Positions 57,701 through 64,000 of a stretch of DNA of 64,000 bases are shown here, in pieces. A model generated the notes under the pieces. It was not told the origin of the DNA, did no database searches, and worked only from the letters and a program-made list of their open reading frames with translations. Each line of letters starts with the position of its first letter. Within the stretch, counting starts at the first letter, position 1. The translations under genes and the position numbers were made by a program. The stretch comes from Planctomycetota bacterium (GTDB lineage: Bacteria; Planctomycetota; MHYJ01; JACQXL01; JACQZI01), in the NCBI GenBank assembly GCA_016207825.1, contig JACQZI010000027.1, forward strand, positions 67,607-131,606, written 5' to 3'.

Positions 57701-58612
57701 ATGAAAAAGCATAGTTTTCTGGTGTTGATTTTATTAGGCCTGTTAGCGGCGGTCGTAGTGGCGGATAATGAAAGAGGTAAAGCTAAAATCACATGGGAAA
57801 AGAATTACGATGTGGCATTGAAAAACGCTCAAACTACGGGTAAACTCGTCCTGGTATTTTCCACCTGCGACTGCTGAGCGGTTCAGCGGGCAGAAGCAAG
57901 CCGTGTGCTTGCGGATGAAACGTTCATAGAGCTTACCCGGCAATTCCACATGGTTAACGGCACCGCCAAAGAAGCGGATAAATTCAAGATGGACGAATAT
58001 ACTAAAAAAGGCGGAATGGTGATTGTTGATCCCGATGAGAATGAAATCATCCGCGGGTCTTTTCTCTACCGGAGCCAGGGGCAAGCCGCTCCCGAAAAAG
58101 CGCTGGAAATAATAAATGGCGCCTTAAAAATATATGCTCCCAAAGAAATTGACTGGTTAGATTCGCTTGAAAAAGGAGTAGAACTCGCGAAGGATGGTAA
58201 AAAACTGTTATTTATCGCCTTTGCCGACGACCAGCAAGATTCGCTGAAAACCCTGAAGGCGCTGGAAAACCCGTTCCTGGTTAAAACCAATGAAAAATTC
58301 GTATTTGTTAAGGTAAAAACGGCAAAAAAACCGGATAAACCTTCCGCTAAAAAGGAAACGGATGAGGAAAAGAAAAAACGTGAAGCCGAGATAGCGGTAT
58401 CGCTGGCACAAATGGATAAGTGGAAAGTTTCCTCCGCGCCGGTTATTTTCATCGTTGACCCGGGCGAGCCTGAACCGGAAAAGAAACCATTGCAAAAAAT
58501 AACCGGCCTGCGTGATACGGTGTATCTGAAGAAAAATATGAACAAGGCTTTGGATGATTACCGTAAGTCGCAGGAAGAAAAGAAACAAAAAGAGGAAAAA
58601 GAAAAGAAATAA
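57701..58612 (+). CDS. Thioredoxin-like candidate selenoprotein (Cys-x-x-Sec)
   Basis: Start ATG 57701 follows gagaggaaa. The frame runs through an in-frame TGA at 57875-57877 (codon 59) and continues to TAA at 58610-58612, 303 residues if TGA is read as selenocysteine. Residues 4-22 (HSFLVLILLGLLAAVVVAD) are a signal peptide. The TGA falls in FSTCDC-U-AVQRAEASRVLADE, exactly where thioredoxin-fold relatives have the CxxC redox motif (compare DWCGWC in the 4781 gene), giving C56-D-C-U59. The rest is a thioredoxin-like domain with GGMVIVDPDENE, a second such repeat (APVIFIVDPGEPE) and a Lys/Glu-rich tail. A SECIS-like hairpin follows the TGA. Alternatively it is a pseudogene or carries one read error. 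Confidence 0.75.
57875..57912 (+). promoter_or_regulatory. UGA codon with candidate bacterial SECIS hairpin
   Basis: After the TGA (57875-57877) and 18 bases comes gcaagc (57896-57901), loop cgtgt (57902-57906) and gcttgc (57907-57912): a perfect 6-bp stem with a 5-base loop whose second base is G. The loop begins 24 bases after the TGA. From memory, bacterial SECIS elements need a stem-loop with a G among the first two loop bases about 16-37 bases after UGA, so it fits. A SelB-binding role is inferred. Confidence 0.65.
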
Positions 58613-58634
58613 CGATTATCGAGGTGATGTGTTT

Positions 58635-58892
58635 ATGAGTAAAACTGCGGCCAGAAACCTGAATTCCGAATTCGCAATTCGCAATTCAGTTTGCCCCCCT
58701 TTAACCACGGACGATATCTTCACCCTGCGCGGTAAACCAATGGTTAAATGTATTGAACCGGCTAAAAACTTGAATTTACCAGTTGAGCGGCGCAATCAGA
58801 AATGGGTTTATGTGTCTCTTCATACAAACAATGAAGAGCATTATTTCTTTAAAGATGGCTATTTAGTAGGCTGGAAACGAATGAGTCTGTAA
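58635..58892 (+). CDS. Small protein with BamE-like pattern
   Basis: An 85-residue protein from ATG 58635, 22 bases after the selenoprotein-like gene, with gaggtgat upstream. The segment TTDDIFTLRGKPMVKCIEPA and KWVYVSLHTNNEEHYFFKDG then YLVGWKRMSL follows the pattern of SmpA/BamE-like domains (helix with LxGxP, then strands W-Y and Y-F-x-DG). There is no signal peptide, so it is cytoplasmic or truncated. Residues 9-18 (LNSEFAIRNS) are encoded by an attc/gaattc simple repeat. It is probably part of the sigma-54 operon. Confidence 0.5.
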   Translation: MSKTAARNLNSEFAIRNSVCPPLTTDDIFTLRGKPMVKCIEPAKNLNLPVERRNQKWVYVSLHTNNEEHYFFKDGYLVGWKRMSL

Positions 58893-58909
58893 GGACAAAA
58901 GGAGATAGT

Positions 58910-61441
58910 ATGAAAAAATCGTTATTATTAATCTGTATACTTGGTGTCCTTTGTGCCTTTGTGGTGTCGCAGGCCGTCTATGCCGGTTCCTGGCCGGATT
59001 TCTCCAATCCCGGCGGCGGCTCGTGGTATACCGGCTACTACCGTCCTGTCTCCATCAACAACACCGCCGGCGCGCAAACCGATTACCAAGTCGCCATTAC
59101 CCCTTTTACCGATTCTAACTTTATTAATAATTCAGGACTGGTCGGCTCGTGGCACTTCTCGGAAGGTTCGGGCACCACCACCGCCGATATGTCCGGTAAC
59201 AGGAATAACGCAACGCTTAACGTTGGTGGAACTCTGGTTGATAACTGTGATGCCACCGCCGGCTGGACCGCTTCCGCCGCCGGTTCAGTAAGCCTTAATA
59301 ATAGCCTTTACCGGGAAGGCGCTGGCGCGGTAAACTGTATAAAAACAGGGTTAACTACCACTCAAGTATTTTTTTACAAGACCATTGCCGTAACTAATAT
59401 GCAGAATAAATGGCTTAATGTATGGGTATATATCAACAACCAGGCTACCCTTAACAAAATTGGCCTGATGGAAGTGTTTGCGCTGAAGTCTGATTATTCC
59501 TGGTATATCTATAAAAGCCCTATTTTGCCTGCTTCTCTACAGGTGGGTTGGAACCTCTTATCGCTTGATACCGCTAATCCCAGCGGGACATTCGGAACGC
59601 CGGATTTAACACAGGTAAACCAAATAAGGCTTGATGTTGACACCAATACTATCGATAAGACTTACGCCGCGGGCGATATTATTATGGACTATTGGTTCCT
59701 GTCTAATACCCAACCGACCTTTCCCGCCTGGACAGACGGCAAATTCGGCAAGGCGTTATCCTTTGACGGAGTGGATGATTATTTGGAAATCCCATCTTCT
59801 TCCTCGCTAAATAATTTAATTACTGCAACATGGGAAACCTGGGTATACCCAACGCTTTCTGTTAGAGGGGATGGTCACCAACAAAAAATAATCTGGAGAA
59901 ATGGCCCTTCGGCAAGTAATGCATCTATACAGATGTATTGGGCAGGCGATACTTTTACAGTTGGAGCGTATGTAAATGCTTGGAATACGGCATCAAAAGG
60001 GGGATACAATATAAATCAATGGTATCATGTGATTGGAACTTTAGACGGTTCAAATATTAAACTCTATATTAATGGAGTTAATGTAGCAACTACGCCATGC
60101 GGGTCACTTGGAACAGGTTCAACAGTATGGAGATTAGCAACATGGGATTCTACCGGCTATGATTTCAAAGGCATCATAGACGAAGTCCGCATTTATAACC
60201 GGGCGCTTACGTCCGCCGAAATTTCCACCCGCTATAACTACTATACCACTAAACTCAAAGGCGATTATTCGGATATCCGCTTCACCGCCTCAACCGCCAC
60301 CGGCAGCGCCGAACTTTCTTACTGGCAGGAAACTGATAATAAATTCTGGGTCAAAGTCCCCAATCTGCCCGCCAATAATTCTTATATCTATATGTATTAC
60401 GGCAATCCCTCGGCAACCTCGGTTTCCAATATCAATACCGCCTTTATCTTTGGGGATGATTTCTCGGTCGGCGGCCTTAATCCGGCTTGGGCGACTTATC
60501 AAAACGGCGGCGGAACAATTACCGTAACTAATGGCGCCGCCGTCCTGGATTGCAATAGTTTCGCCGGTTGTGTCCGCCTCGAAAAAGCGGGATTGGCCGC
60601 GCCGTATATTATTGATGCCATCGCTAAAATAGAGTACCCCTATGGAGCTCATCGTTTCCGATTCTGTTCCCAAAACGCAGGATTTGATATCGGTATCTTT
60701 GATAGCAACAACATTTATTTCAATGCTTGGACGGGCGTGGTTGTGGCAAATACTGCCTATGTAAGGTTAAAACAGATACATCAGTCTAACCGGGTTGACT
60801 GGCAGATATTTAATCTGGACGGCTCGCAGGTTTATAATAATAACTATGTCCCGGGAGGAGCGCCGAGTGGTATCTATTATTATCTTGGAGACGACCCCAA
60901 CGGGGGCTGTAAAGTTACCCTGGATACCGTCTTCGTCCGCAAATATGCTTCGCCCGAACCGACTGTCGCCGCGCCGGGTGCGGAGTCTTATGGCTCATCC
61001 AAACGTGTGGAAACCGCGAACTGGGCAAGTTTGTGTCCGGCCGGAAAAGCTATCGTAATGGGACAGTCTATCGCCCAGGTCTCCTTTACCGCCTCGGTTA
61101 CAGGCACGAATATTGCACGCTGGAAGAAGTTCCGCATAGATAAAAACATTACCGGCGTTGCTACTCCCGTTCCCGACAACAAAATAGAAATCCAAATCTG
61201 GATGGAAAATAATAATAACGGCTTCTGGGATACCGGCGATACCTTTATCTCTAAAGGCAATTTTACCAACGGCATCTGCTACCTTAATATGAAACAATGG
61301 CAGGTAACGACTACAACTAAGACTTATTATATTGTATATAAATTAGCGGGAGATATTGGGGGAGGACAGAGAGCTGGCGTGAAAATAGTGGACAGTAGTT
61401 ATTTGGAATTCGAGAATGCGACATGTGTAGGTGTTCCATAA
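58910..61441 (+). CDS. Secreted LamG / DUF2341-type surface protein
   Basis: An 843-residue exported protein behind aaggagat. The signal peptide is KKSLLLICILGVLCAFVVSQ-AVYAG. Residues about 40-85 (YRPVSINNTAGAQTDYQVAI) and 455-520 (YSDIRFTASTATGSAELSYW; YIYMYYGNPSATSVSNINTA) are the two halves of a DUF2341-like domain. A LamG/concanavalin-like domain spans about 280-440 (ALSFDGVDDYLEIPSSSSLN; WYHVIGTLDGSNIKLYINGV; IDEVRIYNRALTSAEI). The C-terminal 150 residues (RWKKFRIDKNITGVATPVPD and following) recur almost unchanged in the RCC1 protein at 62225. It probably binds carbohydrate or protein at the cell surface. Confidence 0.85.
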   Translation: MKKSLLLICILGVLCAFVVSQAVYAGSWPDFSNPGGGSWYTGYYRPVSINNTAGAQTDYQVAITPFTDSNFINNSGLVGSWHFSEGSGTTTADMSGNRNNATLNVGGTLVDNCDATAGWTASAAGSVSLNNSLYREGAGAVNCIKTGLTTTQVFFYKTIAVTNMQNKWLNVWVYINNQATLNKIGLMEVFALKSDYSWYIYKSPILPASLQVGWNLLSLDTANPSGTFGTPDLTQVNQIRLDVDTNTIDKTYAAGDIIMDYWFLSNTQPTFPAWTDGKFGKALSFDGVDDYLEIPSSSSLNNLITATWETWVYPTLSVRGDGHQQKIIWRNGPSASNASIQMYWAGDTFTVGAYVNAWNTASKGGYNINQWYHVIGTLDGSNIKLYINGVNVATTPCGSLGTGSTVWRLATWDSTGYDFKGIIDEVRIYNRALTSAEISTRYNYYTTKLKGDYSDIRFTASTATGSAELSYWQETDNKFWVKVPNLPANNSYIYMYYGNPSATSVSNINTAFIFGDDFSVGGLNPAWATYQNGGGTITVTNGAAVLDCNSFAGCVRLEKAGLAAPYIIDAIAKIEYPYGAHRFRFCSQNAGFDIGIFDSNNIYFNAWTGVVVANTAYVRLKQIHQSNRVDWQIFNLDGSQVYNNNYVPGGAPSGIYYYLGDDPNGGCKVTLDTVFVRKYASPEPTVAAPGAESYGSSKRVETANWASLCPAGKAIVMGQSIAQVSFTASVTGTNIARWKKFRIDKNITGVATPVPDNKIEIQIWMENNNNGFWDTGDTFISKGNFTNGICYLNMKQWQVTTTTKTYYIVYKLAGDIGGGQRAGVKIVDSSYLEFENATCVGVP

Positions 61442-61445
61442 CACA

Positions 61446-61690
61446 CCCCTTCCTGCCCGACTGCGGTCAGGCGGGTATCCCCTCTCCGCCCGGACGAGCC
61501 GTTCGGACGGGTTTTTAGAGGGGATGGAACACCGCCCCCCTACGGGGACTCCCGATTATTCGGGGTGTCCCGCCATGCCATAGGCAGGTCCGCCTTTGGC
61601 GGAAAACGAAGTGGAGCGGGGGAATCCCGACCCCGCCTTGCGGGGTCGGGGCGTAGGCGTTCCCGAATAAATTCGGGACGACGGAATCCC
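61446..61690. repeat. Dense cluster of GC-rich palindromes
   Basis: The 250-base gap after the LamG gene consists almost wholly of short inverted repeats: cccgactgcggtcaggcggg, gcccggacgag-ccgttcggacgggt, cccctacgggg, cctgccataggcagg-like (in inverted order), gaccccgccttgcggggtc and cccgaataaattcggg. They resemble those at 11393-11500, 23505-23592 and 41835-41865. They may be nested insertions of small dispersed palindromes. No gene is present. Confidence 0.6.
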
Positions 61691-61708
61691 GTAGGTTTTA
61701 GATAGTTT

Positions 61709-61930
61709 CTAAAGAAGATTATTAAATTCTTCAGTGGTGAGATTAACTGTTCGGAGGATAGATTTCAATGTGCCTCTATCAAGTTCTTTATGGTCAGGAA
61801 CCGTTACCGGTAAGCGGTTGGGGTGGTAGAGCCTTATATGACTGCCTCTTTGCTTGCGGATATAATACCCGATTCGCTGGAGAGCGGTTACTACCTCCCG
61901 GCCCGAGACCACCGGTAAAGGCAGACTCAT
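61709..61930 (-). CDS. hicA: HicA-type toxin
   Basis: A 73-residue double-stranded-RNA-binding-fold toxin of the HicA family: LPVVSGREVVTALQRIGYYI, then RKQRGSHIRLYHPNRLPVTV with the catalytic His in GSHIRL, and VPDHKELDRGTLKSILRTV. HicA toxins cleave mRNA and tmRNA. The start overlaps the end of hicB by four bases. In this pair antitoxin comes first, which is the less frequent HicBA order but is well known. Confidence 0.9.
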   Translation of the reverse strand: MSLPLPVVSGREVVTALQRIGYYIRKQRGSHIRLYHPNRLPVTVPDHKELDRGTLKSILRTVNLTTEEFNNLL

Positions 61931-62136
61931 ACGGCAATTTCCTCTACCTTGGTGTGGTCTTCAGGGATTGGTTTCCCTTCTTCTTTATAACACTCCAGCG
62001 CCAGTTCAATGGCTTCCTTAATATTCTTAAGCGCCTCCGGGAGTGTTTTGCCCTGGGAGATACAACCGGAAATAGCCGGACACTCGGCCACGAGGTACCC
62101 GTCTTCACCTTCGGTAAGAATAATTTTATAGACCAT
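61927..62136 (-). CDS. hicB: HicB-type antitoxin
   Basis: A 69-residue HicB: YKIILTEGEDGYLVAECPAI with SGCISQGKTLPEALKNIKEA and IELALECYKEEGKPIPE, the degenerate RNase H-like fold that covers the HicA active site. It lacks the extra C-terminal DNA-binding domain of long HicB proteins. ATG 62136 is preceded by a ggggg-rich site (caaggggga). Co-translated with hicA. Confidence 0.9.
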   Translation of the reverse strand: MVYKIILTEGEDGYLVAECPAISGCISQGKTLPEALKNIKEAIELALECYKEEGKPIPEDHTKVEEIAV

Positions 62137-62224
62137 TTTATTCCCCCTTGTTTTTTATCTAAAATAAGTATAACAAGTAATCCGTATAAAAGCAAGGAAA
62201 ATTATTAAAGGAGAGGGAAATTAT

Positions 62225-64000
62225 ATGAAAAACAGGAGTTTAGTAATTTGGATTTGTTTGATCATTGTTTGGTCATTGGTCATTGGTAATTTGTGTAATT
62301 TCGCCTACGGCGACAGCTGGTCCGAAACCGTCTTTACCAATACAGGCAGTTCCTTCTCCAATACCGTCACCACCACCGGCTCGGCCGAAGTTAATTTATT
62401 ATCCACCAGCCTTAATGCCGTAACAATTACCGCCGGAGTATCTTCAAATTATACATTAGGCGTTTTTTCTGATAATAAACTCCGGTCATGGGGACATAAT
62501 ATGACCGGGCAATTGGGCTTGGGCGATGCCATCCAGCGCAACTCACCCGTTCAGGTCGGCGCAGATAGCTGGAAAGCAATCGCGAGCTCAGGTGACCCAT
62601 ATCTTTTGGGACAAATTTATGGGCATAGCGCCGGGATTAAAACTGATAATACACTTTGGACATGGGGATGTAATATGTATGGCCAATTAGGCTTGGGCGA
62701 TACTAACCAGCGTAATTCTCCCGTTCAGGTCGGCGCCAATACATGGAAAGCAGTTGCTTGCGGCAATCACTATACCTTAGCTATCCGTTCTGACGATACC
62801 TTATGGGCTTGGGGGTATAATGGATTTGGTAATTTAGGCGATGGAACCACCACCCAGCGCAATTCACCTGTCCAGATAGGGGCAAGCACATGGAAAGCAA
62901 TTGCCTGTGGAGGTTATCATACATTAGGGATTAGGTCTGATAATACCCTTTGGGCATGGGGTGCTAACGATTACGGGCAACTGGGGCTGAATGATACCAC
63001 CCCGCGCAGTTCTCCTGTCCAGGTTGGGGCAAGCACATGGCAAATAATTTCTGCCGGCGGCACACACAGTTTGGCTATCCGTTCTGACAATACCTTATGG
63101 GCTTGGGGGTATAATGGCTTTGGTGAGGTAGGTGATGGGACAACTACCCAACGCAATTCTCCTGTTCAGGTGGGGGCAAGCACATGGAAAACGGTTTCTG
63201 CCGGAGGTCATAGGGGAACTTTTTATGTTGGATATTCAATAGGAATCCGTTCTGACGATACTCTCTGGTCATGGGGATCTAATAACAACGGGCAATTGGG
63301 CTTGGGCGATACTACAAACCGTCTCTCGCCGGTGCAGGTCGGGACAGATGCCAATTGGAAAACAGTTGTTTGTAGCTGGGCACATACTATGGCTGCAAAA
63401 ACAACTGGTTCATTATGGGCTTGGGGATATAATTTTTATGGCCAATTAGGCTTGGGCGATACCGTCAACCGTAATTCACCCGTTCAGGTCCCGTTAAGCG
63501 CTTATGTCGCCGGCGGAAATTATGTTTCCCCCCTCATTACCTTCATAAATGCCACCTGGGGCGTTTTGACTTATACCGTAACCTCTCCGACCAACACCAC
63601 TGCCACGGTGGATGTGCTTAAAGGCTCTGATAATTCGCTTCTGGTTGCCAATGTCCCGTCCGGGACAAATTTATCCCTGACTTATCCGGCGACTTTTACC
63701 GGAATCACCGGCATTAAACTGCGCGTTAACATGGCGACTACTAATGCATCCCAAACGCCCTTGCTGTCCGATTGGACGGTTGGTTGGGATGGCCCAAAAG
63801 TCCAGACCTCCGCCTGGACGATGTTGACCAACGGCAATACGCCGGTAAAGATGGGCGAATCTATCGCTTATGTCAAGTTTAACGCAAATACCATTTCCGG
63901 CACAGCACGCTGGAAGAAGTTCCGGATAGATAAGGGCGTTACAGGCGTTGCGACCCCCTGCCCGGATAACAAAATAGAAGTCCAAATCTGGATGGAAAAT
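62225..64000 (+). CDS. Secreted RCC1-repeat protein (3' end outside window)
   Basis: The frame is open from ATG 62225 (behind aaaggagagg) to the last base, 592 codons. The signal peptide is RSLVIWICLIIVWSLVIGNL. Residues about 80-425 hold seven RCC1 repeats, each with LWxWGxNxxGQLGLGD(T)xxRxSPVQVG (the first begins LRSWGHNMTGQLGLGD), enough for one complete seven-bladed propeller. A beta-rich linker (TFINATWGVLTYTVTSPTNT) follows and then the start of the same C-terminal module as in the LamG protein: RWKKFRIDKGVTGVATPCPD. It is probably a surface protein; the ligand is unknown. Confidence 0.88.
   Translation, partial: MKNRSLVIWICLIIVWSLVIGNLCNFAYGDSWSETVFTNTGSSFSNTVTTTGSAEVNLLSTSLNAVTITAGVSSNYTLGVFSDNKLRSWGHNMTGQLGLGDAIQRNSPVQVGADSWKAIASSGDPYLLGQIYGHSAGIKTDNTLWTWGCNMYGQLGLGDTNQRNSPVQVGANTWKAVACGNHYTLAIRSDDTLWAWGYNGFGNLGDGTTTQRNSPVQIGASTWKAIACGGYHTLGIRSDNTLWAWGANDYGQLGLNDTTPRSSPVQVGASTWQIISAGGTHSLAIRSDNTLWAWGYNGFGEVGDGTTTQRNSPVQVGASTWKTVSAGGHRGTFYVGYSIGIRSDDTLWSWGSNNNGQLGLGDTTNRLSPVQVGTDANWKTVVCSWAHTMAAKTTGSLWAWGYNFYGQLGLGDTVNRNSPVQVPLSAYVAGGNYVSPLITFINATWGVLTYTVTSPTNTTATVDVLKGSDNSLLVANVPSGTNLSLTYPATFTGITGIKLRVNMATTNASQTPLLSDWTVGWDGPKVQTSAWTMLTNGNTPVKMGESIAYVKFNANTISGTARWKKFRIDKGVTGVATPCPDNKIEVQIWMEN

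Noticed and set aside
57905-58612. Separate gene starting at GTG 57905
   Set aside because: It has no ribosome-binding site, begins inside the SECIS-like stem-loop and continues exactly the frame and fold of the sequence before the TGA.

Overview
The window looks like a chromosomal segment of an uncultivated Gram-negative, diderm bacterium, most likely a member of the Planctomycetota or a relative in the PVC group. The evidence is a complete bamA-skp-lpxD-lpxC/fabZ-lpxA outer-membrane/lipid A block with LpxC fused to FabZ, an AroD-AroE fusion, many lipoproteins, several secreted peptidases and LamG/RCC1 surface proteins, and an EF-Tu whose effector region is of a divergent type that I associate, from memory, with planctomycetes. 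This placement is an inference. I see no rRNA operon, CRISPR array or intact transposase.

Layout. 0-8 kb: end of sucD, nadC, a ketopantoate-reductase-like gene, holA, a methyltransferase, a thioredoxin-like protein and a large GT2-kinase fusion. Two small cargo genes (S23-type four-helix bundle and a broken GxxExxY gene) sit between inverted repeats. 8-11.4 kb: the translation/secretion block tRNA-Thr, -Tyr, -Gly, -Thr, tuf, rpmG, tRNA-Trp, secE, nusG, not followed by rplK. 11.5-18 kb: ridA, tRNA-Pro and a tRNA-Pro remnant, then secreted peptidases (SppA, two HExxH proteins, a trypsin-TPR protein) and a PilZ protein. 18-23.4 kb: an AT-rich accessory stretch that starts with a degenerate 22-bp-period G-rich array and holds a PIN gene with a small partner, lipoproteins and unrecognised genes. 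23.6-35.6 kb: bamA to lpxA, then a polysaccharide cluster (4,6-dehydratase, nucleotidyltransferase, reductase, two GT4 glycosyltransferases, epimerase). 35.6-46.3 kb: tRNA-binding protein, acetyltransferase, carbamate kinase, aroDE, NifU-like protein, a second 22-bp-period array, two envelope proteins, ispG, PBP2 and RodA. 46.3-53.4 kb: an ECF sigma, small membrane protein, CpxP-like, TolC, MacA and MacB operon with a divergent membrane protein. 53.5-64 kb: a YkgJ-like protein, a lone HgdB/BcrC-like protein, a sigma-54 activator and its likely target operon, HicAB, and a seven-bladed RCC1 protein running off the end.

The most unusual part is 55.4-61.4 kb. A TPR-containing sigma-54 activator (55389-57401) lies directly upstream of a near-consensus -24/-12 promoter (57610-57625) with palindromes suitable as activator sites. 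The first gene after this promoter is a secreted or anchored thioredoxin-like protein with an in-frame TGA at codon 59 in a Cys-x-x-Sec context. A hairpin beginning 18 nt after the TGA fits the bacterial SECIS pattern, so this is a good candidate selenoprotein. It is followed by a small protein and a large secreted LamG/DUF2341-type protein, whose C-terminal module recurs in the RCC1 protein at the window end.

The second unexplained signal is the pair of arrays at 18.0-18.3 and 39.8-40.1 kb. Each has 12-13 units that differ in sequence but keep a 22-bp pitch. A third theme is repeat DNA (inverted-repeat elements, short palindromes, 7-mer runs) that has become part of coding sequences, including the nadC N-terminus, aroDE C-terminus, and parts of ispG, panE and the sigma-54 activator.
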